Position numbers and translations under genes: made by a program
The notes under the pieces: generated by a model
Database searches by the model: none
Told to the model about the DNA's origin: nothing
The model's input: the letters and a program-made list of their open reading frames with translations, nothing else
Part shown: positions 1-10,057 of the stretch, in pieces
Numbering within the stretch: the first letter of the stretch is position 1
How the letters are laid out: each line of letters opens with the position of its first letter
Origin: Dasypus novemcinctus
Taxonomy: Eukaryota > Chordata > Mammalia > Cingulata > Dasypodidae
DNA length: 64,000 bases
Direction: 5' to 3'
Assembly (NCBI RefSeq): GCF_030445035.2
Contig: NC_080677.1
Location: forward strand, 101,987,513 to 102,051,512

Positions 1-304
1 TAAGGAGAAACAGAAAAAGAAAGGCGGAAAAAAGCAAAAAAGCAAACAAACAGAAAAAAAAAGCTTTCCTCTCAGACTACTTGCAAACATCTCAAGCTGC
101 CAGGGCTCACCAATTTCCTTGCAAGCCTGCCATCCCCATGTAAGGTATAGAGAAAGAAATAAGAATTTTAAAAAAATAATAATAAATAATCTTAAAAAAG
201 AAAACCTTAGTCTAAATTCCCTGTCCTGAGGCTCCTTGTCTTTCAATTCCTGCTCCCTGCAGCTCCTGGGGTGTCTCTCCCCACCCCCTTCATTACTTGA
301 GCCA
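1..304. other. unassigned A-rich then mixed sequence
   Basis: Begins with an A-rich, simple-sequence-like stretch (about 1-65), followed by mixed sequence with a second A-rich patch near 165-200. No gene or clearly recognisable repeat was seen. The A-rich start could be the tail of an element lying upstream of the window. Confidence 0.4.
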
Positions 305-310
305 ATTAGG

Positions 311-428
311 CTTGTTTTATTTTATTATTATATTTTATTTTACTATTTTATTTTATTTTATTGGAATTCTTGAACCGGGATGTTGTATATGTGAAGCAAG
401 AGCCTAACCACTGAGCTCCACCAGCTTC
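311..428 (-). mobile_element. tRNA-derived SINE fragment (short DAS type)
   Basis: A T/A-rich tail of TTTTA units (about 312-362) is followed by an antisense tRNA-like head. Read on the minus strand it has the usual order for short armadillo SINEs: a subject-to-'gtggtt' A-box region, then a B-box-like segment near 370-380. It is diverged, so it is probably old. Confidence 0.6.
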
Positions 429-429
429 A

Positions 430-1118
430 CCAGTCAAGTTAGGCTTCTGAAGACTGCTAAAGGCTTTTCCTCTGGCCCTGCCTGCCCTTTTTTACTTCAG
501 GCCAGTTAGGCTTCTAATGTTTTGGCGTTTGCCACTGCAGGCTTCCCACTCTCCGGGTCTTTTATCCACCAGTCAGCCTGCAGTTCACTGACCCATTTCC
601 TCTCTCTTCCAAGATGGGTTGGTGTGGCAGCCTGCCTGCTCAGTTCCCATCTCCCCTCTCCCTGGAGCTGTTTCAGAGCTGGCTGATGTCTTTTTTTTTC
701 CAGGTCCTCCCGCCTTATCTCCCCTCCCACATACACATCTCTCCCCATGTCAGCTGTATGCCGGACCCCCACATTTGTTTGCCCTGCAGCCCCCACCTCA
801 AAAGCCTGTTGGATACCAGGATGCTCCCCTTGTCACTCTAGGCGTGGAGGACCACTCACTCTATGAGCTGGCTGAGTGTTGGTCTTCCAGGCAGATCTCT
901 TGCCTGGCTTCCTTAACCTCTTGAGCTGGCTTGATTGTCCTTTTTCTTATGGGTTCCCTTTCCCCCTGGCCAGCTAGGTCTCCCTTCTCTAGTCACCTTC
1001 TCCAATTGCCCCTGTGGTCCCACAGTTTCCTTTCTGCCAGGTAAACCTGCCTACTTTCCCACAGTTTCTGGAGGAAAATTACAACTTGCGGATCCCTATT
1101 TTGTCATCGTGGGTCTCC
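430..1118. other. unassigned pyrimidine-rich sequence
   Basis: Long C/T-rich runs with recurring fragments such as GCCAGTTAGGC and GCCAGCTAGG. Short overlapping frames up to about 115 codons exist, but they overlap in several phases and show no domain. It may belong to the 3' part of the adjacent HAL1-like element or to an unidentified older repeat. Confidence 0.3.
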
Positions 1119-1300
1119 ACCCCCTCACCACCATTTTTTGTACTTGTTACCACTTTTGTCTCCATTCATTGTATTCCAAAACCATATATTTAAAATTATT
1201 TTTTATGTATTTGCATTTTATACGAAGAAGTGGAGTTACATACCAAAGAATATTATACAGTAATACTTGCATTGATAATTAGTCAAATGGTTACTTTTAC
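1119..1300 (-). mobile_element. HAL1-like LINE, 3' portion (split by ERV copy 1)
   Basis: On the minus strand this continues from the ORF1-bearing segment at 8241-10255 once ERV copy 1 is removed. The AT-rich text ends in a G-rich stretch (1119-1135 on the plus strand reads as C-rich). That resembles the short 3' UTR of HAL1 elements, which carry ORF1 but no ORF2. No ORF2 sequence follows ORF1, which favours HAL1 over a standard L1. Exact 3' end not determined. Confidence 0.5.
1297..1300. repeat. target-site duplication TTAC (5' copy)
   Basis: TTAC immediately precedes the 5' LTR and is repeated at 8241-8244 just after the 3' LTR. A 4-bp duplication is typical of gammaretrovirus-like (class I) integration. 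Confidence 0.9.
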
Positions 1301-1770
1301 TGATGTGGGCTATGGGTGGAAGGCTCTTTGTCTCTTCAGAAATAACTAAGTTGTTTGACTTGTGGGTGTGGAACGGTAAGAGGCTGCAGTCCTGCCCTTA
1401 GGGACGGTGACAGCAGGCTCCAGTCCCAGGAAATGTTTAACAAAGCAAGGGCTATAAACTTTAAGTATTTAGGGGAAATGCAAAAACCAAGGCTTATCTA
1501 AAATGTCTGGAGTCCTTGCTAAAAGCTTACCTAAGATGTGAAAGAGATATATGCTAATTGAAGCCTATTGAGAACTGAAACAAAGGGACCATTTGGCCTT
1601 TCCTCTCTGTATAAAAGACGTTTGAAAATCTTGTTCGGGGCTCGGGATTCAAACAGAAAGCTCCCGAGTCCGGCCGGCCGTCAATAAACCATTTTTTCCT
1701 TCTCAAAATCATTCCTGAGTCCTGGCCTCTCTATACTCAAATAATTGAACTTCTCTTAAATTCCACAACA
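1301..1770 (+). repeat. 5' LTR of ERV copy 1
   Basis: 470 bp from TGATG to ACAACA. Promoter TATAAAAG at 1610-1617 and polyadenylation signal AATAAA at 1683-1688 place R at roughly 1635-1710. An inverted repeat CTCGGGA (1641-1647) / TCCCGAG (1662-1668) would form a hairpin in R. GC-rich CCGGCCGGCCG follows at 1670-1680. It differs from the 3' LTR at one observed position (C versus T at about 1359 / 7829). Confidence 0.93.
1610..1617 (+). promoter_or_regulatory. LTR TATA box, copy 1 5' LTR
   Basis: TATAAAAG, about 25-30 nt upstream of the G-rich start of R. It is conserved in all five LTRs of this family seen here. Confidence 0.8.
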
Positions 1771-1774
1771 TTAA

Positions 1775-1792
1775 TGGCGACCACGAAGGGAC
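1775..1792 (+). other. primer binding site, tRNA-Arg type
   Basis: TGGCGACCACGAAGGGAC lies 4 nt after the LTR end. It is the reverse complement of the 3' end (with CCA) of the vertebrate tRNA-Arg with a TCG/CCG anticodon, as I recall that tRNA. Full 18-nt agreement suggests a usable minus-strand primer site. Confidence 0.75.
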
Positions 1793-1796
1793 AAAA

Positions 1797-1895
1797 ATGA
1801 AGGCCAGAGACGGTAGCATTTTGCTGCCCCTTCCAAATCCCCGAGGAAGCCGGGAGGACTCGGGTGAACCCCAAATCTGGGCGCCCCTGGATTAA
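1797..1895 (+). CDS. 32-codon leader ORF, copy 1 (coding status doubtful)
   Basis: The first AUG after the primer site opens a 32-codon frame with stop TAA at 1893-1895. The stop falls inside the leader palindrome. The same frame at 10835-10933 in copy 2 is identical in sequence. It has no match I recognise and no domain, and could be an upstream ORF or merely part of a conserved RNA packaging region. It sits upstream of the splice donor at 2012/2013, so it would be present on both unspliced and spliced transcripts. Its position corresponds to the 5' leader of a retrovirus, but it does not resemble any gag start. Sequence identity alone cannot separate coding constraint from RNA constraint. 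Confidence 0.25.
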   Translation: MKARDGSILLPLPNPRGSREDSGEPQIWAPLD

Positions 1896-1906
1896 ATTTA
1901 ATCCAG
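1887..1906. other. 20-bp perfect palindrome in ERV leader, copy 1
   Basis: CTGGATTAAA followed directly by its reverse complement TTTAATCCAG, about 95 nt after the primer site and 107 nt before the splice donor. The location and self-complementarity suit a retroviral dimer-initiation/packaging element. Conserved at 10925-10944. Confidence 0.65.
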
Positions 1907-2011
1907 AAAAGATGTGGGCTCCACCAGAATCTTCCCGACAAAATCGAGGGGCAATGGAAGGTCTGAAGAGAAAGATTCTGGGAACGAAAAAGAACTCCGA
2001 ACATGGAAGAA

Positions 2012-2019
2012 GGTAAGAC
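2012..2019 (+). promoter_or_regulatory. splice donor in ERV leader, copy 1
   Basis: GAAGAAG|GTAAGA is a near-consensus 5' splice site, with GT at 2013-2014. It lies about 240 nt after the LTR, the usual place for a retroviral major donor. Copy 2 has GAAGAAA|GTAAGA with GT at 11051-11052. Confidence 0.6.
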
Positions 2020-5000
2020 TCCCCGGGTGAGCAGAGTCTGGAAGGCCCTAGCTTTAATTGCTAGGAAGGGGAGGCTGATCACCTCCCGAGAGAACCCTAG
2101 TAGCCCCAGAAGGCTGGGGGGAAGCCGTTCTCTCTAGGCTTGGGAAAAGGAGGAAAACCGGGGAAAAGCCCTGGTGTTTTGGGTTTGTCTAACTGCATGT
2201 TAGAATCTGGTACTGGTCTTATATCCACTAAAGGAGTGGAGTCTCGATTTTAATAGGAAGGGCATTTATAGGTTCGAGTCCTAATGTCCTGGAAATTGGT
2301 CTAGATTAAGGAAAACAAAACTTGGTTACAGGAAAATGGATCGGCTTTTCTGGTGGAGCTTGGTCTGGGTGTAAAGTTTAAACAGTGGAAAAGTCTAGCT
2401 GAAATCTTTTGTTATGGTGCTAATTTGTGAATGAATTTGCTTTATACCAAATGTTAAGTGTTCTGAGGTTTGTGATGGCTGTGGGGTCAGCCGTGGTGAA
2501 AATAAATATATAAACTTGTGAGTCAGATTAGTGACCTTTGTGCTTCTGTCTGTGTCAGCTCAATGTTAGTGTTGGAGTTGTGTCCTTACATGAAGTAGAA
2601 TTACAGCTGAGCTGGAGCCCTCCCTTGCCATTGGCAAGGGGGTGAAATGATTCTGGGGCAAAAGCTGAGGAGTCTAGATGTTTGTGCATGTTCTGGTGTC
2701 TTGTCTCTGGTCTGGCCCTTTGCCCCGGCTTGGAGGCCATCTGTGTCCGCGCCAAGCACCCAAGTCTGTTGGGAATGTCCCAGTCAGGGCGGCTGGGTTC
2801 CTGGGAGAGTTGCCAAATTTGAGTAGGTTCTATCTGCCCATTTTGGCTGAGAGCTGGAAAGGGGGGAGCGGCTTGCCCCTTTCCAGTGAGTCCACCCTTC
2901 TATTCATAAGCCGCATTCCTGTTTGTTGTGCACCCGACTGCCTGGAAGGGGGGGAAGTGAAGGAGGTGAAAAGCAGAATCAGAATAAATGCAGTAAAGTT
3001 CCCTCCTTAGGGTGTCAAAGCCAAAATACGTTTGCATTCTGCTCAGGTTCTTAGAAGGTATTGTAGTAACCTTAAGTAAGAGAATGTGTTCTGTGAAGGT
3101 AAACTTTGTCTTAAGGGTATAAATATAAAGTTTTACAAAGCATTGTTTAAGGTATTTAAGTGGCTAATTGCAGAAAGTCATTATTTAACAAAACTGAATT
3201 GATAATAATAATAATAAAAGGCAATTTTATAACAAACTTATTCGGCAGCCAATCTCCCCTGCCAACTTGCTTCCAAAAAAACTGTTTCTGGTATTACATG
3301 CTACTAAGTATTTAAAGTGAAGAAAAGTTCATTATTTTAACAAACTTGTTTAGTATTAATGGCAATTATATGTTGTAAGAAGTTTGCCTGGTAATTTAGT
3401 ATGTGGGATATATGGAATGTGTTTTTATTGTTAAGGAAACAGAAGATGATTTTGTCCTAAGATAAAATGATTGATTATTGGAAAGAGTAGAGTGTGGGAC
3501 AGAACCTGAATGAATACTGAAAGTGTAGAAGGTTTGTGGAAGGGAAATTTTTATGATTAAATTGAGTAAGATCAATATATAAAGAAAATCATTTATCAAT
3601 AGCTTCTTGTGCTTTAACCTCATCATATCCTCAATGTTTGAAGAAGAGTCTTACCTCTTTTAAAAGAACATTTTATGTTCTAGAAATCAAATCCTGAAAA
3701 GTAGCCTTTTATTTCAAACTAACTGCAAGAGATTTATTCTTTCACTTTAAAGGAAAAATTAAAGTAATGGTTAAGTTCATTTAATATGTTATAAGTTGAA
3801 TGAAAGGTATTTAAAGGTGTTATAAAATTAATAGGTTTTAAAAAATTAATAAAAACTGTAACTAAGAGTTAAAATCATTTATAAATGCATTTATATTATA
3901 AAACAGTGGAAAGACAATAACTGAGATTATAGCTGGGTGAATTTAGCCTGAAACTATTATTTAAGTGTAAATTCTACACTAACCTTTCCTTTGTTTATGG
4001 TTACTTCAAGCCTAACCTCACCCTTTGCCTTTGCCTACGGTTATTTCATAATTGAGAAGAGCTGGGACATCACTGTCTCCTCTTCTGGTATTAGTAACCC
4101 TTTCTCTCATGAATTCAAGTGTAAACTAAATAAATTGCTGCCTGATAGAATAAGGTTAAATGACCACTGGAGTTTTATTATCTCCAAAACCAAAAGGGGG
4201 GTGGAGGGGGAGAAGTCTCCTGCCTTGACGGTCAGTGTTCCTAAGAGTGGCAATTCATGAGAGAAAGCAGTCTGTCTCCCTGAGGCTTCAAATAGCCTCA
4301 GTAAATATATATAAAATTAATCTTGTTACTTATCCAAAATTCTGCTAATTTCAAAGTAAAATATAAAGTTCTAAAACAAAATGGTGCTAAGGCATTGAGA
4401 ACATTTTGGTTATTACAATCCATTAAGTAAGAAAGAAAATTCTTGTGGTAAACTGCATGGTCATAGTGCAAATTAAGAAGAGTTTCAAAAGTCTTTGAAA
4501 AGTTTAAAGTAACTAAAGTCATGTTGTTGTGTCAAACTATTCATGTCTGCCTATTTGCTCAAATTGTTAAAAATTAAATATGCAGTTATATTATAAATAT
4601 TCTTAAAGCCCAAATTGAACTAAGCAGGATGAAAAAGTCATAGAAATCTGATTATGGAAACAATTGGGAAAGGGCCTCCTCTTTGCAAGAGCTTTTAAGG
4701 CAAGACTAGGTGTGGCAGATTAAACCTATCTACTAGGCTAGGGAATTAAGAATCAGTTTGCCTGGTAATTTCCCAGTTTAAACCTTTGTCAGCCATAAAT
4801 TGAAAAAAAAAAAAACAAACAAAACAAAACAAAGATTAGGTTAATTTTCACAGAAGAAAAATGTTGATGTAACCTGGCGGCCTGCTGCCTCAGTCTCCCA
4901 CTCCCGGGTTGGACAGCAGTGGAGGAGACCAGTTTAGGCCAGTCCTATGGGCAGTGGAAGGATGCCCAAGAAGGAGCTAACTAAGTCGGTGCCATTTCAG

Positions 5001-5023
5001 CACTAAATTCTATTCCTTATTTG

Positions 5024-5282
5024 ACAAAGGGGGGGAGCAGGTAAAAACTAAAATGGTTGGAATGTGATAGAAGAAGCAGTTAAATCAAACTTTTGCGTGG
5101 GAAAGTTAAATCTCAGATAAGCTGTAACTTCTGAAGTATCCAATCTATGGAAAAACAGGAAGAGCTTGCATGCTAGGCTTAGGGGTATAAATTGTGTCAT
5201 TTTTCTTTGTTCGTGGCACCAGCCATATCTGGCTCTGCACCCCTTCTTGCAAGATTGAGAATAAATTATTTTCTTCTCCACA
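5024..5282 (+). repeat. LTR-like segment inside ERV interior, copy 1
   Basis: A purine run (5024-5041, with seven G) is followed by about 240 bp containing TATAAA (5186-5191) and AATAAA (5260-5265), ending TTCTCCACA at 5282. The order purine tract, TATA, polyadenylation signal and CA end is that of a degenerate LTR with its PPT. It is not the LTR of the host element. It may be a fragment of another ERV captured into the family. Shared with copy 2 (14311-14568). Confidence 0.4.
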
Positions 5283-6219
5283 GTCTGGTGAGCCTTAATT
5301 CTTCCAGAAGATTTCTTTCCAATGAAATAAAGGTAATTAGTGGCTCTATTAACAAATTTCAGTAAGTAAAGGAAAGTCCATAAAAACTATGGAGATCTTT
5401 CCTAGGTTATGATTTTTTAAAAAAATTAAGTAATTGTGTAATGTGTTTTAAAACCTGGTAGTCAGTATGCTTTTAATTTAATAATTTTCATAACTTAAAG
5501 AAAAGAAGTTTTTAGCTTCCTGTAAGGGAAAAAGAGAACATTCCTTGCATAAACTATTATGGTTTCAATTTTATTTAACTTGAGTGTAATCTCCCATAGT
5601 TAATTTATAAACTAAATTAACATATGTACAAATCTTTACGGTAATGAAAATTGTAAGTGAAAATTGTAAGTTCACATTGGTGAAATTAGGCTAAAGGGAA
5701 AAGATTGTAGATATGCTCTCTTAAATAGAGAGTAAATTTCTTTCATTGGTAATTGTAATTTAGTAAGTTTATTTAAACATGAGGTGGCTAGTCAATGTGG
5801 TTATAGTCAATTATAAAGAGTTTGTAAAACATCTTCCAAACTGAAAATGTTTAAATAGTTCTAGTTGTAGAAGTTATTGTTAACTAAAGAAACTTAGATT
5901 GGTATTGGTAGCAGAAATAACTTCATGATAATAAACCTGTCTGAAGGCCACTGCAAAATACACATTTAAGTAAATGGTAATAAAAAGTTGTCTTGATTCT
6001 ATTGGAAAAATTGTTTTCATTCTAACAATGAAAAATAATATTTTTCCTCTATTACTAAAGTAAAGCACCTACTGTTATCTTCATAGTAAAATTGTGTAAG
6101 TAAATAGTCATTTTATATATATATTGCGTTAAGTTGTTTAAAATATATATAAAACAAGGAATAAACTTTAACATTGTCAAACTCTTGTGCATTCGAACCA
6201 GGCCTTGTATACATTACAG

Positions 6220-6538
6220 GTGGCCTCTCCATGTGAGTTGTTGGCTGGGCTGGTCACTGACCCCTCAATTGAAAATATGTGCTATATCAGTCTCTGGTTC
6301 TGCTCCTGAAGTTGATGGAAACTATATTGCAGTTTCAAGCTCCTGCAGCCAATAATGACTCGGTACAGCCAAGTGTACAATGGATATCGCCTCCAGACTG
6401 GCACTGTTCCATGGTGCCAGAGAGCACTATGCACCAGGCTAGTAGAATACTGGAAAATCTCTGGAATACTGGAAGGATGCTGCAACTTGCTCACTGCGTT
6501 GAAGAACATGCTAAGTGGAGCCATGATACCAGGAGACT
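6220..6538 (+). other. exon-like segment in ERV interior, copy 1
   Basis: 319 nt lie between an acceptor-like ACATTACAG (ending 6219) and a strong donor GTAAGTAAA (GT at 6539-6540). The segment is richer in GC than its surroundings, and its counterpart in copy 2 is at about 15474-15793. The acceptor lacks a strong pyrimidine tract, so splicing is uncertain. I do not recognise its origin. Confidence 0.3.
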
Positions 6539-7287
6539 GTAAGTAAAACTTAAACACAATTGGCATTATGGCCTGCTCTCATGGAGAGATAACATGTAAA
6601 GTATTACAAACCTGAAACTCAAAACTAATAATGGCAACTCTGAATCCTTATGCATTAAGTAATACATTAGTTAATATTAAGTGCTGTACTTTTATCCTGT
6701 ACTAAATATATGCCTAATAATTGTAATGTTATCTTTTCTATTTTGGATCAAGTGCAGAAGTATATTAGACATGTTAAATTCCTGGTAAAATCATTTTCTA
6801 AACAGTTAATAACATGTCTATAGAATAAGGTGGCAGTCTCAGCCAGTCTCAAGTTAGCAAAAGTGAGGCTTGCTTGCTGATGGTGAGTCACCTATTGAAC
6901 AAGTCAAAATTGCTAGAAATTGTACAATGAAAACCAAGGTGTAAAAATCTTTATTCTGTAGTTCTGATCACTCCCACAGGTGAAAACTAAGAGTATTTCC
7001 AAATTAGTGTTCTAATCCTGCGTGAAGCCAGTTGCCCAAGGAGTGCCAGTTCACCAGGAGCATCTGACAGAGTGAATGAGTGTCAATCATTGAACAGCTT
7101 GGAATGTGTCTTCAGACAAAGCTAAGTGTCTGTTGCAATTTCTCTCTAAAGATGGATAACTTAAAAAAGAATATATGCTGTTCCCACCAGCTTTTAAGGA
7201 GTGCCATCTTTATAGGCACCTAACCTTGTCTACCTCTGTAATCCAATGTGTCCTCTTTTAAAAAAACGGGTATTCCAAATTTTTAAT

Positions 7288-7305
7288 TAAGTTTGTTTCT
7301 TTCAG
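7288..7305 (+). promoter_or_regulatory. splice acceptor near 3' end of ERV interior, copy 1
   Basis: A pyrimidine-rich TTTGTTTCTTTCAG ends at AG 7304-7305. It is the best acceptor seen in the interior and is conserved in copy 2 (AG 16589-16590). Joined to the leader donor it would give a short spliced RNA of about 1.1 kb. Confidence 0.5.
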
Positions 7306-7756
7306 AGTGAACATCTTATTAACCATATGAAAACTTCATCCAACTTCGTACAGAATGCCAGATCCATCTTCCTCCAGTTAGAATAAATTAAAGAGTTTTT
7401 ACACCTTATTAGGCAATGACTACAGCCCATGGCCAGCAGGAAGCAGTTACAGAAAAGAGATCGTCTCCCTTCAGCACCCCTTTTAAATTAAAGGTGTAAA
7501 CTCTTTAAGAGTAAAAGAAAAGTAATAGATGGATCTGGAACCTGACTGGAAATCCACGTGAGTGCCAGTGGCAGCAGAATAACTGCAGGAGGCCCCTGCC
7601 CAAGATTCTGCTGTCCAGAATGAAAAGTTCTAAACTTCTAAAAACGGTCCTGATGCTGTACTAAAGACTGATAAATAATCAATCAAAACAACAAACAGCC
7701 ATCCACCTCATAGCTCCAACAATAATTATGCCAAAGCTTAGCAAGTTAATCTTTGG

Positions 7757-7770
7757 CAGAAAGGGGGGAA
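7757..7770 (+). other. polypurine tract, ERV copy 1
   Basis: CAGAAAGGGGGGAA directly abuts the 3' LTR, as expected for the plus-strand primer. Identical in copy 2 (17043-17056). Confidence 0.9.
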
Positions 7771-8240
7771 TGATGTGGGCTATGGGTGGAAGGCTCTTTG
7801 TCTCTTCAGAAATAACTAAGTTGTTTGATTTGTGGGTGTGGAACGGTAAGAGGCTGCAGTCCTGCCCTTAGGGACGGTGACAGCAGGCTCCAGTCCCAGG
7901 AAATGTTTAACAAAGCAAGGGCTATAAACTTTAAGTATTTAGGGGAAATGCAAAAACCAAGGCTTATCTAAAATGTCTGGAGTCCTTGCTAAAAGCTTAC
8001 CTAAGATGTGAAAGAGATATATGCTAATTGAAGCCTATTGAGAACTGAAACAAAGGGACCATTTGGCCTTTCCTCTCTGTATAAAAGACGTTTGAAAATC
8101 TTGTTCGGGGCTCGGGATTCAAACAGAAAGCTCCCGAGTCCGGCCGGCCGTCAATAAACCATTTTTTCCTTCTCAAAATCATTCCTGAGTCCTGGCCTCT
8201 CTATACTCAAATAATTGAACTTCTCTTAAATTCCACAACA
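7771..8240 (+). repeat. 3' LTR of ERV copy 1
   Basis: 470 bp, one visible substitution relative to the 5' LTR. TATAAAAG at 8080-8087, AATAAA at 8153-8158. Followed by the TTAC duplication at 8241-8244. Confidence 0.93.
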
Positions 8241-8271
8241 TTACCACAGATCTTTGTTTATGAACCACTGT

Positions 8272-8865
8272 CTATTTTTCTTTTCTTTCATTCCGAAGAA
8301 TTCCCTTTAGCATTGCCTTCAGGATAGGTCTAGAGGAGATGAGCTCCCTCAATTTTTGTTTATCTGAGAATATCTTAATCTCTCCCTTATTTTTGAAAGA
8401 GAATCTGGCCAGATGTAAAATTCTTGACTGGCAGTTGTATTCCTTCAGCACTTTAAGTATTTCAACCCACTGCCTTCTTGCCTCCATGATTTCTGATGAG
8501 AAATCAGCATTCAATCTTATTAGGATTCCCTTGTATAAAACAAATTGCTTTTCTCTTCAGCTTTTATAAATCTCTCCTTGAATTTTGCATTTGATAGTGT
8601 AATTAATATATGATGGGGTGTATTATTCTTCATATTTATTACTATTTGGTGTTCTTTCATCTTCTTGGATGTACAAATTCAAGTTTTTTGCTAAAGTTGG
8701 GAAATTCTCTGTCATTATTTCATTTGCTATTGCTTCTGCTCCTTTCTCTCTTTCTTTTCCTTCTGGGAATCTCATAATGCTTATATTCATGTGCTTGATG
8801 GTGTCCCATAGCAGTGTTAGGCTATTTTGCCTTTTAGTATTTCTTTTTTTCTGTCTGCTCCTCAA
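8272..8865 (-). pseudogene. L1/HAL1 ORF1 protein remnant (RRM and C-terminal domains)
   Basis: Two open segments in the same frame, 8623-8865 and 8272-8514, are separated by a stop-containing gap. The upstream segment matches the ORF1p RRM region around the ENFP..A motif. The downstream one matches the C-terminal domain: an E..RRQW stretch, then SFKNKGEIK, LRELISSRP and the final basic tail. ORF1p is the trimeric RNA-binding chaperone of L1 ribonucleoprotein particles. The coiled-coil part lies upstream (about 8870-9250), too broken to delimit. The interrupting stops make this copy inactive. Recognition rests on protein similarity to the L1 family, and assignment to HAL1 rests on the lack of ORF2. 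Confidence 0.8.
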
Positions 8866-10052
8866 CCTGACTCATTTCAAGTGTTTTGAGACTCCTGGGC
8901 ATTTTCCATTTCAGTTATTGTGGTATTCAACTCCAATAGTTCTTTTTGCTTCCCTTTATAATTTTTATCTCTTTACTTAGACTCTCATATTGGTCATTTC
9001 ATAGTTCTTTCTCTGTGCTTTCATTCATCTCTTTGAGCATTTTTAAGATCGTTTTTTTACAGTTTTGTTTCCTATGTCCACATTTTTACTTTCTTCATTG
9101 GTGAAATTTGTGTTTTTATCCTCCTTGGCTGAGCCATCATTTCCTGTTTCTTTGTTTGTCTTGTACTCTTTCATTGCACACTGTATGTTTTAATATTTTA
9201 AAATGTTAACTATGGGATTTATTCCCTGAGGTATCTGTTTCTTGGTTTTATAATCAAATGGTGATAAGAGATTTTCTTAAACTTTATCGCTCCTATCAAG
9301 CATGTCTGCCCAAGGTCAATGCAATATACCGTGTTTTCCTTGTCTTTCTGTGCCTCTTTATTTTCTTGGACTTTTGCTTGTTAGTTGTTTCGCAGCTCTG
9401 CCCTTTATGGAAGTATGGTTGACCCTCTGTTTCCCAAGAGAGAGTCATCCCTCTCCTAGGTGTTTGGAACCAGCAGTCTTTGTCCCAGACTGTCCACCTC
9501 TATATACTTTATGCCTCCTTCATGTTTCAAGAATTTGCCTGGAGGGTAAATTCTGGGAGAAGGGCACAAGGGAGAGGACTTTCCCAAGTCATTATTTCTA
9601 AACCAAATAAAGGCCAGGGGCCCATAAAGATGGCACAGACTGACTCCACAGTCCTGGGGGAGAGGATAAAGAAGGGGGGCACCAAAATCTTCACTGATGG
9701 CTTCCCAAAACTGAACTCTCCTGGCCTCCCCAGAAAATGCAGCCTTTTAGCCAACTGTCCCTTTGAGCCCTGAGGAAGTTCCGTGTCTTTAAATTTCTAC
9801 ATCCTCCGCCATTGTCCTGCCAGTTGAAACAATGGCTACTGCTGGTTTTGTCCAAGGCAGTTTGAAACAATAGCTGCCCTCAGAGCCAGTGCCCAGTGAT
9901 TAGTGTCTGGCTGTGCCCACCCCTGTTCTTGGGGAAGGGGGGGTTTACATTCCTTTCTGTCACCAACAAACTAACCAGGGACTGGTCTGCAAGGCAGCCT
10001 GCATGAGAGTGGGGGATGGGCACCAGTAGTAGCCACTGACCAGAGAAAGCAT

Positions 10053-10057
<5 letters not shown>

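Larger units (their letters stand above)
1301..8240 (+). mobile_element. ERV copy 1: full-length non-autonomous class I-like provirus
   Basis: A 6,940-bp provirus with order LTR (1301-1770), primer site (1775-1792), non-coding leader and interior, polypurine tract (about 7759-7770), LTR (7771-8240). It is flanked by perfect TTAC duplications. The LTRs begin TG and end CA. The interior of 6,000 bp is AT-rich and full of stops. I could find no gag, protease, reverse transcriptase, integrase or envelope motif, and no frame exceeds about 110 codons. A same-family copy lies at 10334-17530. The intact cis signals and absent coding capacity imply mobilisation by an autonomous helper ERV, which is inference. 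The single difference between the two LTRs indicates a recent insertion. Confidence 0.92.

Noticed and set aside
1666..1682. CpG island promoter at CCGGCCGGCCG
   Set aside because: Only about 20 bp of CpG-rich sequence in the LTR R/U5; too short for an island.
2271..2281. Pol III B-box-like GGTTCGAGTCC in ERV leader
   Set aside because: No A box at suitable distance and no tRNA fold. The motif is altered in copy 2.
2678..3010. 110-codon frame kept in both ERV copies (also 11733-12065)
   Set aside because: In the more variable part about 10 of 12 differences change the amino acid and 2 do not, which argues against protein constraint. No domain is recognised.
5880..6560. Possible env remnant in the ERV interior
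   Set aside because: Several short frames overlap here, but I could not identify a surface/transmembrane motif, cleavage site or fusion-peptide-like segment, so no env call is made.
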